Below, piece after piece: positions 42,856-50,531 of a stretch of DNA of 53,275 bases. A program made the translations under genes and the position numbers. The notes below the pieces were generated by a model. That model had not been told where the DNA came from and did no database searches. It saw nothing but the letters and a program-made list of their open reading frames with translations. The DNA lies in IMG/VR virus record IMGVR_UViG_3300030333_004803, positions 1 to 53,275 of that record. One strand, given 5' to 3'. Position 1 is the stretch's first letter, and the number at the start of each line of letters is the position of its first letter. This stretch comes from a virus.

Positions 42856-43031
42856 TTATTCTTGCCTCCATTTTGTGGATTTTTTATGTCTTGATGTTGA
42901 TCCATCCAATCTAAGTGAGCGATTGAACTATCAACTATTAAATTAATTGTTTCTTTCCAGCTCAATCCTGCATGCTTGGCTTTTGACCTAACACGCAGGA
43001 AAGTAACTGTTAACGTAATTAAACTTCTCAC
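42849..43031 (-). CDS. 60-residue hypothetical protein, GTG start
   Basis: Starts at GTG with a four-base overlap on the preceding stop (GTGA). A basic N-terminus is followed by an amphipathic helix and an Asn/Lys-rich tail in which the next gene's ribosome site is encoded. Function unknown. Confidence 0.55.
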   Translation of the reverse strand: MRSLITLTVTFLRVRSKAKHAGLSWKETINLIVDSSIAHLDWMDQHQDIKNPQNGGKNKC

Positions 43032-43288
43032 AACAGTGTTTCTATTTTATTCAACAATGCTAGTGATTTATCACGTTTCATTTGAAGCTCTGCTTGAAGT
43101 CTAGTCATCATTCTCATACCATTCTTTTCGTACATTTCACATGTAACTTGCTTTAACATAGCGTCATAACGATTAAAATCGTCATTTACTATGCCTTTTA
43201 GCACTTTAACAAGGAACATTGTAGTGGATGGGAACTGTAATGATTTAAACTTCTTAAGCTTTTCCTGATTCTGTTGACTTAAAGACAT
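43028..43288 (-). CDS. 86-residue helical hypothetical protein
   Basis: An all-helical, Lys/Met/Leu-rich protein behind an AAAGGAG site. It overlaps the preceding gene by 35 bases. The C-terminal half could form a coiled coil. No family recognised. Confidence 0.6.
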   Translation of the reverse strand: MSLSQQNQEKLKKFKSLQFPSTTMFLVKVLKGIVNDDFNRYDAMLKQVTCEMYEKNGMRMMTRLQAELQMKRDKSLALLNKIETLL

Positions 43289-43724
43289 CTAAAGCTCCTT
43301 TCGCAAGCTTATCTGTTAACTCTTCAACTTCACGATCCTGATCTTTATCTTTATGAGCTTTATTAACAATATTGTCAACTTGCTCATCTTCCACACCCAG
43401 CACTTCTGCTGACTTTCTCAGAACATCGTTCATTTGGAGTTTGTCTTCAAGTTTTTGTATCTTCCTCATTGCCTCAATACAAGCTAATGCTCTTCTAACA
43501 GCAAAAGTATCTGTATTTATTTCGCTCATAAGCTTGTCTGGGTCAATGTGTTCAACAATCAGTGATTTTAAAGCTACGCAAGATGTAAATAGTACTTGAA
43601 GATGGTCTTCATCTCCTACACTAAATATCTCTCCTAAAGCATCTTTCATGATCTTACTTAGCTTGTTGGTTTGATTTTTATTTGCTTTGGACAACTTATC
43701 ATCCAAGTCATTTGCATCAATCAT
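43254..43724 (-). CDS. Hypothetical helical protein below pseudoknot leader
   Basis: A 156-residue, highly charged, all-helical protein with heptad-like patterns and no membrane segment. It has a GGGAG site 7-11 bases before ATG. Its leader contains the H-type pseudoknot at 43766-43809, so its expression may be controlled by RNA structure. Function unknown. Confidence 0.65.
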   Translation of the reverse strand: MIDANDLDDKLSKANKNQTNKLSKIMKDALGEIFSVGDEDHLQVLFTSCVALKSLIVEHIDPDKLMSEINTDTFAVRRALACIEAMRKIQKLEDKLQMNDVLRKSAEVLGVEDEQVDNIVNKAHKDKDQDREVEELTDKLAKGALDVFKSTESGKA

Positions 43725-43765
43725 AAGCGGTACTCCCTTCTCGTATGTGTTTCAAATAATTCTTT

Positions 43766-43809
43766 GCAGGTTCTTTTATTTAAGTCGGAAACCTGCTAGA
43801 AGACCGACT
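43766..43809 (-). promoter_or_regulatory. H-type RNA pseudoknot in leader
   Basis: Two perfect helices interlock: AGTCGG (43783-43788) with CCGACT (43804-43809), and GCAGGTT (43766-43772) with AACCTGC (43790-43796). Read on the minus strand, the last loop is the A-rich UAAAUAAAAG crossing the 6-bp helix, the usual geometry of natural H-type pseudoknots. It ends about 40 bases before the ATG at 43724. Candidate riboswitch-like or autoregulatory site. Confidence 0.6.
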
Positions 43810-44063
43810 CGTTGTGAGTATACATTCTATTTAGAAGGTATGACAAAATATAGTTAGAAAGGACGACTGCAAAGTATAAGTGCAGTAAACTATATTAACT
43901 TCTAGGTTGAATGCGGACCTTAAGCTTTATTGGTACCGCCCCCAAATGCACAAGAGATGGAGGCGGCGTAGGTGTTAATTCACGATCCAATTTATTAGGG
44001 CTAAACGTTTATTATGTGTTTATAACCAATACTACCTAATGTTATTAGTTATGTCTAGCCCTA
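43766..44063 (-). ncRNA. Candidate large structured RNA beside the tRNA
   Basis: The gap between the tRNA and the gene at 43724 has no ORF but many stems. They are the pseudoknot above; a two-part hairpin pairing 43847-43855 with 43888-43896 (9 bp) around 43866-43871 with 43881-43886 (6 bp); a GCGGACC/GGTACCGC stem near 43913-43939 with one bulge; and an outer 8-bp stem pairing 43996-44003 with 44056-44063. It may be co-transcribed with and cut from the tRNA, or be a long leader. Strand is inferred from flanking genes and the pseudoknot geometry. Family unknown. Confidence 0.55.
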
Positions 44064-44066
44064 TAG

Positions 44067-44138
44067 TTGCGCAGGCTGGAATCGAACCAGCTATCTCTTG
44101 GTTATGAGCCAAGTGGCTTACCATTTGCCCTCTGCGCT
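44067..44138 (-). tRNA. tRNA with CAT anticodon (Met or Ile2)
   Basis: A 72-base cloverleaf: acceptor AGCGCAG/CTGCGCA, D stem GGC/GCC, anticodon stem CTTGG/CCAAG with loop CTCATAA, variable loop AGATA, T stem GCTGG/CCAGC with loop TTCGATT, discriminator A. CCA is not encoded. Positions 1 and 72 are A and A and do not pair. The anticodon stem lacks the three G-C pairs of initiators, so it is an elongator Met tRNA or, if lysidine-modified, Ile for ATA codons, which are frequent in these genes. Confidence 0.88.
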
Positions 44139-44143
44139 ATTCA

Positions 44144-44365
44144 TTAAGATAATCCAAGTGAACTTAATATAAAAGGTTTACAAGTAGAATCTACATCATT
44201 TTCCATAGAATGTCTACAGTCAACACAGTCTTGGTGATAATATTTACCTTTTATTTCGATTATCTGGTTATTGAACAACGATGTACCTTCATTTACTTCA
44301 TCCCAATCAGGACGAGCATCTAATGAAGCATCATCACTGTTCATATTGTCTGGATCATATGTCAT
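44144..44365 (-). CDS. 73-residue acidic early protein
   Basis: An Asp/Asn/Ser-rich protein with a C-terminal half containing YYHQDCVDCRH and a further Cys, possibly a small metal site. AAGGAA ribosome site. Ends six bases before the tRNA. It overlaps the preceding gene by four bases (ATGA). Not recognised. Confidence 0.55.
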   Translation of the reverse strand: MTYDPDNMNSDDASLDARPDWDEVNEGTSLFNNQIIEIKGKYYHQDCVDCRHSMENDVDSTCKPFILSSLGLS

Positions 44366-44694
44366 GGTACAGGTTCCTTATCATTATGTAAAGCTTCTTC
44401 TCTTTCTTCCATCTTACCGTCTTGTATCTTTTTAAACATCATATTAGATTCAATTTGCTTTATAATTCGTTGAATATTGCTACTTCCTGTTGAATGTGCT
44501 CCACCTTTAGAGTAATGATCTGGAAATACAGTTGAAATCTTATGATCTTCTAATATCCAGGCAAGCAGGCCTATTTGGATAAGAAAATACTCTTCGTGAT
44601 CATCACCTTCTTCTATAAGTCCAGTTAATAAACAGGATGCAAGGTTAGACTTAAGGGATAACATTAATGTTTCTACTTCTTCTCTAGTCTTCAT
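44362..44694 (-). CDS. 110-residue helical early protein
   Basis: A helical protein with a hydrophobic segment around IQIGLLAWILEDH (residues about 39-51), followed by a charged tail. The ribosome site is weak, but the start is coupled to the previous stop (ATGA). Early location suggests host takeover or regulation; nothing in the sequence identifies it. Confidence 0.55.
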   Translation of the reverse strand: MKTREEVETLMLSLKSNLASCLLTGLIEEGDDHEEYFLIQIGLLAWILEDHKISTVFPDHYSKGGAHSTGSSNIQRIIKQIESNMMFKKIQDGKMEEREEALHNDKEPVP

Positions 44695-44822
44695 TTTGGT
44701 ACCTGTGCTTTACGAGCTTTCTTTGCTTCTTTTCGTTTAATTTGAGCTTTAGTTCTACCCTTAGCAGAAAGTTCAGCATTCTTTCTTCTACGGGCTATTT
44801 TAACTAACTTAGAACTTCTCAT
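44691..44822 (-). CDS. 43-residue highly basic early protein
   Basis: I choose the ATG at 44822 because it has a GGAGAG site; an in-frame ATG four codons upstream has none. Almost half the residues are Lys or Arg, with Ala, forming one basic helix. Probably binds RNA or DNA. It overlaps the next gene by four bases. It lies right after the folded stretch at 44842-45016. Confidence 0.55.
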   Translation of the reverse strand: MRSSKLVKIARRRKNAELSAKGRTKAQIKRKEAKKARKAQVPK

Positions 44823-44841
44823 TAATCTCTCCATAGTTAAG

Positions 44842-45016
44842 AACACTGGGCTAAGCAGCCACACTAAAGGAGGAAGAGGTAAGTATCGCTAATCATATTA
44901 CAGCAAACGTAGCTATAATTACGTCTATGACTAGCAATAGCACTACTTAGCCTGTGTTCATTTATAATATACTGGTTCTATTTGACGTAATGTGTAGTAA
45001 GCATTGCACTTACTAC
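44842..45016 (-). ncRNA. Candidate structured noncoding segment
   Basis: A 200-base gap without a gene contains an 8-bp hairpin pairing 44994-45001 with 45009-45016 (7-base loop) and a long-range stem pairing AACAC and GGCTAAG (44842-44846, 44849-44855) with CTTAGCC and GTGTT (44946-44952, 44954-44958), with a hairpin ACGTA/TACGT between. It could be an RNA, an attenuator, or a set of hairpins recognised by the phage polymerase. Evidence is pairing only. Confidence 0.45.
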
Positions 45017-45029
45017 TAAAGGGAAGGAA

Positions 45030-45353
45030 CTAGGCAGACAAGGCTGAATCAAAGTCATCATATGTGACCTGGGTAAGTAACGTAAACCTGTCACGTTGAC
45101 GAGCCTTCTGAACACCATTGGCATCAATATACATCTCACCAGCCTTCTGATGTCTGATGTTCCAGAACTCACCCTTATGCTCAAGCATAGTATCCTTATG
45201 AGCAACAGCTAATGCAGTGAGGTCATCAAGTTGTCCATCAGTAAAGACTATGCCAACAGCCTTACCCTTATCAGATATGTTAGCTGGCTGAAATTTAACA
45301 CCGATTTGTTTAAATGCATCAACCAAGTCAGCAAGAAATTTAAATGGATCCAT
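45030..45353 (-). CDS. 107-residue first protein of the early unit
   Basis: The promoter-proximal minus-strand gene, with an AAAGGAG site. A short helix is followed by beta-rich sequence (GIVFTDGQLDDLTALAVAHK) and a C-terminal acidic helix. Codon use is noticeably less AT-rich than downstream genes. First-expressed phage proteins often alter the host, but no family is recognised here. Confidence 0.6.
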   Translation of the reverse strand: MDPFKFLADLVDAFKQIGVKFQPANISDKGKAVGIVFTDGQLDDLTALAVAHKDTMLEHKGEFWNIRHQKAGEMYIDANGVQKARQRDRFTLLTQVTYDDFDSALSA

Positions 45354-45547
45354 AGTATGAATCTCCTTTCATTCGTTTTTTTCAACGGGAATGCGATGTG
45401 CACCCCAAAAGGACAGGGGGGTGGGTGATGTGTTTATCAACCAAACACACTGCTAGATAATTTTTTGAAATTTTTTTAGAAAACACTTGATATTTTACTT
45501 TAACTTATGGAACTTTAGTAAGTCAAATAACGTAAGATCCATATAAA
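45354..45547 (+). other. Divergent intergenic region between early and late units
   Basis: This 194-base gap separates the minus (early) and plus (late) units. It contains CACCCC (45401-45406) able to pair with GGGGTG (45418-45423) beside a G-run, then a very AT-rich stretch with T-runs around 45460-45480. Promoters in both directions are expected; only one reasonable sigma70-like match (minus) was found, and the plus direction has weak matches only. Confidence 0.6.
45497..45526 (-). promoter_or_regulatory. Candidate early promoter
   Basis: Minus strand: TTGACT (45526-45521), an 18-base spacer, then TAAAGT (45502-45497). It faces the early unit, about 145 bases before its first ATG. The -35 match is good (5/6) and the -10 moderate (4/6). 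If the virion polymerase transcribes early genes, this may not be the true promoter. Confidence 0.35.
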
Positions 45548-45796
45548 ATGAAGAATCCTACACCTAAACCATCACTTGAACTTAAAACAAGACCTGTGCC
45601 TATTAAGTATATATATAATAATATATATAATAAGCTTAATAGTAATAAGCTAAGAGCTTCTACTAGGGTAGAAGCTAAGACTAAGGTAGTTAAAGGCTCT
45701 CCTTATAAGGATCAAGACTTTGTAGATGACTTAGATTATATCCTTTCAAGGGGCGTAGAGATTCCAGACGATTACGAAGTCATTGAAATTACATAA
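45548..45796 (+). CDS. 82-residue hypothetical protein at start of late unit
   Basis: A Lys/Pro/Asn-rich N-terminus is followed by an acidic C-terminal region (DFVDDLDYIL...). No clear ribosome site precedes the ATG. It stands directly before the terminase genes and may be a terminase accessory or regulator. Not recognised. Confidence 0.55.
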   Translation: MKNPTPKPSLELKTRPVPIKYIYNNIYNKLNSNKLRASTRVEAKTKVVKGSPYKDQDFVDDLDYILSRGVEIPDDYEVIEIT

Positions 45797-45799
45797 CAA

Positions 45800-46591
45800 G
45801 TGGAAAAGCTTGTAAGAAGGCACCTTAAGCAAGCATTGACTAAGGGTGCGAAACGAGAATACTATGAAAAAGAATACCTCATCTACACAGAGGAAGAAGC
45901 AAAGGGTAGGCGGATTCTCGTTAAACCTTGGAAAGATTGCGTTCCTGGAGACTGGGGTCTATCAGATGACGGGTATGTCTCGCAATGTCTCAAGAAAAGG
46001 GTTTATAAAGGCAGTACGAACCTTGTTTTCCCGTTTGGGCAAGTATTCGTTAATAATAACGCTAGGTTACTCTATGAGAAACATAAAAAGTCTGGCGATT
46101 ATACATCTGTCTCTCACAGAACTAAGTGGGAGCAAGATCAAACTAAGACCAGAACTAAACGATTCGTTGAAACCTACGTTAAAATGTACCTCGGAGGAGA
46201 TGTACAGTGGAATATACTTGGAAGAATGTACGACCCAGGGGATAAGAATCCCGAAGCCAGAGCTAAATATGTCATTAAACGCCAACACATAAAAGAGCTT
46301 GTGGATAAAGAAATAGACAAACATTTAAAATTACACAATATCACGCCTGGTACTGTGTTCGATTTATTAAAAAAAGCTGCAGAGATAGCAGAATCAAAGA
46401 ATGATCCAGGAAATATCACCAGAGTTGCAGAGCAGCTAATAGATATTCTTGGTATGAAGGCAAAAGACCAGAAAAAGCCTGAAGTTGAAATGAATCAACT
46501 GTTAGGCAGTGAAATTGAAGATATAGGCAATTTATTGTCAGAAGCAACCAATGATCAAGAAGAACCAGCAAAAGAAATCGCAAGCTCCTAA
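45800..46591 (+). CDS. Terminase small subunit candidate
   Basis: A 263-residue protein starting at GTG, three bases after the previous stop, without a good ribosome site, so re-initiation is likely. The N-terminal half is basic with beta strands. Residues about 160-230 form a helical block (HIKELVDKEIDKHLKLHNI...). The C-terminus is acidic. Its position immediately upstream of, and 41-base overlap with, the large terminase supports the small-subunit role of DNA recognition for packaging. Confidence 0.6.
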   Translation: MEKLVRRHLKQALTKGAKREYYEKEYLIYTEEEAKGRRILVKPWKDCVPGDWGLSDDGYVSQCLKKRVYKGSTNLVFPFGQVFVNNNARLLYEKHKKSGDYTSVSHRTKWEQDQTKTRTKRFVETYVKMYLGGDVQWNILGRMYDPGDKNPEARAKYVIKRQHIKELVDKEIDKHLKLHNITPGTVFDLLKKAAEIAESKNDPGNITRVAEQLIDILGMKAKDQKKPEVEMNQLLGSEIEDIGNLLSEATNDQEEPAKEIASS

Positions 46592-48077
46592 GTCTAAAGA
46601 ATTAGACACAAAGAAGCTTATGGACTCCATGAAAAACAATATGGAGCTTTTTGGGAAAGTCTGTATGCCTAATATGTTTACAGCACCTGTTGCTGGTTTT
46701 CACAGAGATCTGTATAAAATTTTTGAAGATAGGTCAAAACGTAAAGTTTGTATTGTGGCCCCTCGTCATCATGCCAAGTCCTCCATCGGCGCATGTGTGT
46801 TTCCTCTTCATCACCTCCTATTTGATGAGGGGCCCAAGTTAATCGTACTATCATCTAAGACCCTAGGACACTCAATTCGTCTTTTAGACACAATAAAGAA
46901 CGTTTTAGAGTATTCACAACGGTTTAAAGCCTTATTTGGTTACTGGGGAAGCCATTCTGCTAAACAATGGTCCAAAACAGAGGTTATCTTAAAAGATAAT
47001 ACGTTAATTACCACCAGAGGTACTGGTCAGCAGGTTATTGGTCTAAAGCACGGAGACCAGCGTCCTACATTGATACTAGTGGACGATCCTGAGGATATCA
47101 ACAACACTAAGACCAATGAAGCAATGGAAATGAACTTAAAATGGTTAATGACCCAGTTATTGCCATCTATGGACGCTCGTTATGGTAGATTGGTCGTAAT
47201 TGGCACTCCACAGCATCAGCGCTGCTTAGTAGAGACCTTGCCACAGATGAAAGGTTGGGAAACAAGACGCTATCAAGCAATGAGCGATGATGGTAAAGAA
47301 GTGTTGTGGCCTGAAATGTGGAGCAAAAAGAAGTTATTAGAAGAAAAAGCTGACTTGGAAGCAATTGGTCGTGTATCTATGTTCTATCGTGAGTATATGT
47401 GCCAGATCATCGGCGATGAAGACCAGATGTTTAGAGAAGAAGATATCCAAGAATATGAAGGAGAGGTTGAGGTTAAGCCTGAAGGATCTTTATTACATTT
47501 AACCTATCCAGACAAAAAGACAGTGCCAGTAAATATTTTTATGGGAGTGGACCCAGCTTCATCTACAAAGCAGACAGCTGACTACTCTACTATCGTACCA
47601 GTGGCAATAGATCATCAAAACAATCGTTATGTATTGCCCTATTTTAGAAAAAGAATTAGACCAGTGGACCTTGCAGAATCAATATTGATGTATTTTGCAC
47701 GATATCGCCCTGAAAAGACAAAAATAGAGACTGTTGGCTATCAAGAAATGCTAAGAGACTATTTGAGACGTAAGTGCGAAGAGTTAAATATCTTTATACC
47801 TGGTCTAGAAGTAAAAAATCAACCACGTTCATCTAAATCAGTAAGACTTGAAGGTATGCAGCCGTTTTTCTTTCAAAAGAAGATGTTTATTAGAAAAGAT
47901 CAAGAAGCATTGAAAAATGAGCTACTTATGTATCCAAGAGGGAAGCATGACGATTTACTGGATGGATTGTATTACGGAATGAAAGGTGCATATAAACCAG
48001 ATCATTCGGGAACTGAATCCAGTCCTATGCGTAACACAAAAAGCAGAGAAGGGTTTTATGACTGGGCAATACTCTAA
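46551..48077 (+). CDS. terL: Terminase large subunit
   Basis: A 508-residue packaging motor. The ATPase domain has the Walker A-type loop APRHHAKSS (residues 70-78) and Walker B LILVDDPED (174-182). The nuclease domain has GVDPASSTKQTADYS and ends with the KHDDLLDGLYYG metal-binding block. It cuts concatemers and drives DNA into the prohead through the portal. The start overlaps the small-subunit gene. Length is typical. Confidence 0.93.
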   Translation: MIKKNQQKKSQAPKSKELDTKKLMDSMKNNMELFGKVCMPNMFTAPVAGFHRDLYKIFEDRSKRKVCIVAPRHHAKSSIGACVFPLHHLLFDEGPKLIVLSSKTLGHSIRLLDTIKNVLEYSQRFKALFGYWGSHSAKQWSKTEVILKDNTLITTRGTGQQVIGLKHGDQRPTLILVDDPEDINNTKTNEAMEMNLKWLMTQLLPSMDARYGRLVVIGTPQHQRCLVETLPQMKGWETRRYQAMSDDGKEVLWPEMWSKKKLLEEKADLEAIGRVSMFYREYMCQIIGDEDQMFREEDIQEYEGEVEVKPEGSLLHLTYPDKKTVPVNIFMGVDPASSTKQTADYSTIVPVAIDHQNNRYVLPYFRKRIRPVDLAESILMYFARYRPEKTKIETVGYQEMLRDYLRRKCEELNIFIPGLEVKNQPRSSKSVRLEGMQPFFFQKKMFIRKDQEALKNELLMYPRGKHDDLLDGLYYGMKGAYKPDHSGTESSPMRNTKSREGFYDWAIL

Positions 48078-48228
48078 TAAAAGCTCTGAAAAGACTTTGC
48101 TTGATAGGATTCTATGGTTAATGAACGAAATAAAAAACGAAGAGCTAAGCGGTGAAGTTACTTTACGTTTTATCAATGGAAAAATGAGTAAAGTTGTTAC
48201 TGTGACTCGAAAGGAAGTTTTAAGCTAA
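48058..48228 (+). CDS. 56-residue protein between terminase and portal
   Basis: I place the start at the ATG at 48058, behind an AGAAGGG site; an upstream in-frame ATG lies deep in terL and is unlikely. One amphipathic helix (EKTLLDRILWLMNEIK) is followed by two beta strands. Conserved small proteins occur here in other phages, but I do not recognise this one. Confidence 0.6.
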   Translation: MTGQYSNKSSEKTLLDRILWLMNEIKNEELSGEVTLRFINGKMSKVVTVTRKEVLS

Positions 48229-48229
48229 A

Positions 48230-50512
48230 ATGCCAAAAATGTATAATAAGACTATTGCAGAAAGAATGGCGCAAGAACCAAGTGATGTTCTAAAAGAAAA
48301 AAGCGGCACTAATGGCGTAACTATGCACAAAGAGGTGCAAAAGAGTCTTGAGCTCTTAAAAGAGTATCAAGATAAAAGAGAAGACTGGGCACAGAAATAC
48401 ATGGAGGACGAGCAGTTTCGAGCTGGAGTCCAGTGGACCAAAGAACAAGTAGACGTATTACAAAAACGTGGTCAGAGTCCAATTGTAGTAAACAGGCTAC
48501 ATCCTATTATTGAAACAGCAAAAGCATTACTAACATTTAATAAACCACAATTCAGAAGTACTGGTCGAGAAGATTCCGATAGAAAGACGGCCAAGGTATT
48601 CTCTGAACTCTGTCAATGGGTGTGGGAGATCTCGAAGGGAAATGAGGAGCTAAAAAGAACGATTGATGATTATTATGTGGGAGGACTGGGGTACATGCTA
48701 GTTTACCAGGATCCTCATGCAGATATGGGCAAAGGTGAAGTTTTTATGCGGAATGTTTTCCCGCTTGATGTATATGTAGATCCTAATTCAAGAGACATAT
48801 TCTTCGATGATGCTGCTAATATACTTATCTCCCGCCTCATGACAGATGAACAAGCTAGAAAATTTTATTCTGACTATATGGGTGTGATCAAATCTGCTGA
48901 AAGCACTGAATTAGACAGATATCCATCAACAGACTTAAAAGCTACGGAAGGGCAGCTATTTGTACAAGAAACAGAAACTACTCCAGGAGACGAACATCAT
49001 CAAAAACGTGAATACATTGAAAGATATACTAAAGTTAAAGTTATACAGAATCATGTATTTGAACCCGACTCAGGTTATGAGGCTACATATGATGATGAGG
49101 AATATGAAACATATCTTAGCTCTCCTGCTTTCTTAGTTACAAAAGGCGAAACACCTCCAATAGCGGTTACAGATGAAGAAGGTCTCGCAGAACTTAACGC
49201 TCTAGTTGAGTCTGTTGGTCCTGTTTTTCATTTACAGGTAATAAATCCAGAAACTGGTGAAACTCAACCAGTCCCAGGCCAAGAAGCAGAGTCTGGAGAT
49301 ATGGCAGTTCCTGGATCTACTACTTACTTAGATGCGACTACAATAGGCGTATTAAAAGAAATGGACAAAGTCTTGGTCAACCAGGTGAAAGAGGATAGAA
49401 TCAAGATGATCGTTTCTGTAGGTAACAAACTAATGTACACTAGGATTATGCCTTGTGAGAATTATCCTATTGTTCCTCTTAATAACATACACCTAAGAAA
49501 TCCATATCCATTATCAGATGTTCGTATATTTAAACCTTTGCAAAGATATATTAATAAGATTCGTTCTTTAATTATCGCTCATGCATCTACTTCTACTAAC
49601 GTAAAGCTACTAGTTCCAAGAGGATCTGTAAATAAACGTGAGATTGAAGAAGAATGGGGTAGAGCAGGCACTGCTGTTGTAGAATTTGACGCAGAACTTG
49701 GTACTCCAGTTGTTGCTGGTCCAGTTCCATTGCCAAATGAGTTGTATAAGAATGAAGCTGATGCAAAATATGATTTAGAGTATGGATTTGGAGTTCACGA
49801 TCTCATGATGGGCTCATCTGCTAACGCACCTTCTACTTTTAGAGGTACTGTAGCTATTGATGAGTATGGAATGAGAAGAAGTAAATCTCGTCAAGCTGAT
49901 GTAGAAGCATTTTTAAAACAATTATTTAAAGTTGCTGTACCTTTAATGCAGCAGATCTATACAGATCAAAAAGTTATTAGGCTAGTACAGCCAGATGGTA
50001 GCACTACTGAGACTCAGTTTAACATGCCGTTGTATGATGAATACACAAATCAAGAAATTGGCAAAATTCATGATATGACAGTAGGTAAATATGATGTAGT
50101 TCCTGTAGCGGGATCTACTATGCCATCTAATCGTTGGGCTCAATTAGATACATATATGCAAATGTATGAAAAAGGACTAATTGATCAAGTTGAAGTACTT
50201 AAGAAGACAGAAATTGTAGATACAGAAGGAGTTCTTGAAAGAACAGCAATGATACAGCAATTACAAAGTCAGTTACAACAAGCTCAAGAAGAAATTAAAA
50301 ACCTTAAAGGCGACTTACAAACTGCGGATAGAGAATCGCAGCACGCTAAGAAACGCTTAGAGGTTGAGAAGTTTAAATCATCCTTAGCGGACCCTAAAGC
50401 GGAAATAAAGAAATCTTCTGCTCTTTATAAAGAAAGGCTTCAGGATCAATTTAATAACGTTAAGGAATCTATGAACCAGGTTAAACCTGAGCAGTCAGAA
50501 GCTAATGCTTAG
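48230..50512 (+). CDS. Portal protein, P22-like
   Basis: A 760-residue portal. Residues about 40-150 show the P22-type pattern: a helical region with GVQWTKEQ, then QSPIVVNRLHPIIE and the GGLGYMLVY strand. The core ends near residue 680 and is followed by a C-terminal coiled coil (about 660-740, Gln/Lys/Glu), comparable to a portal barrel. It forms the dodecameric ring at the capsid vertex, docking terminase and tail. Neighbours terL and scaffold confirm the role. Confidence 0.88.
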   Translation: MPKMYNKTIAERMAQEPSDVLKEKSGTNGVTMHKEVQKSLELLKEYQDKREDWAQKYMEDEQFRAGVQWTKEQVDVLQKRGQSPIVVNRLHPIIETAKALLTFNKPQFRSTGREDSDRKTAKVFSELCQWVWEISKGNEELKRTIDDYYVGGLGYMLVYQDPHADMGKGEVFMRNVFPLDVYVDPNSRDIFFDDAANILISRLMTDEQARKFYSDYMGVIKSAESTELDRYPSTDLKATEGQLFVQETETTPGDEHHQKREYIERYTKVKVIQNHVFEPDSGYEATYDDEEYETYLSSPAFLVTKGETPPIAVTDEEGLAELNALVESVGPVFHLQVINPETGETQPVPGQEAESGDMAVPGSTTYLDATTIGVLKEMDKVLVNQVKEDRIKMIVSVGNKLMYTRIMPCENYPIVPLNNIHLRNPYPLSDVRIFKPLQRYINKIRSLIIAHASTSTNVKLLVPRGSVNKREIEEEWGRAGTAVVEFDAELGTPVVAGPVPLPNELYKNEADAKYDLEYGFGVHDLMMGSSANAPSTFRGTVAIDEYGMRRSKSRQADVEAFLKQLFKVAVPLMQQIYTDQKVIRLVQPDGSTTETQFNMPLYDEYTNQEIGKIHDMTVGKYDVVPVAGSTMPSNRWAQLDTYMQMYEKGLIDQVEVLKKTEIVDTEGVLERTAMIQQLQSQLQQAQEEIKNLKGDLQTADRESQHAKKRLEVEKFKSSLADPKAEIKKSSALYKERLQDQFNNVKESMNQVKPEQSEANA

Positions 50513-50531
50513 GAGATCAAAGGAGGCATAA

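Noticed and set aside
44978-45205. Minus-strand ORF of 75 residues overlapping the first early gene
   Set aside because: It is in another frame of the 45030-45353 gene, has no ribosome site and runs into the hairpin region.
45401-45423. Rho-independent terminator in the divergent region
   Set aside because: The CACCCC/GGGGTG stem is not followed by a U-run on either strand and sits between two divergent starts, so a terminator makes little sense.
47986-48228. Upstream start for the small gene between terminase and portal
   Set aside because: It would overlap terL by about 90 bases and has no ribosome site. The ATG at 48058 has AGAAGGG and a normal short overlap.
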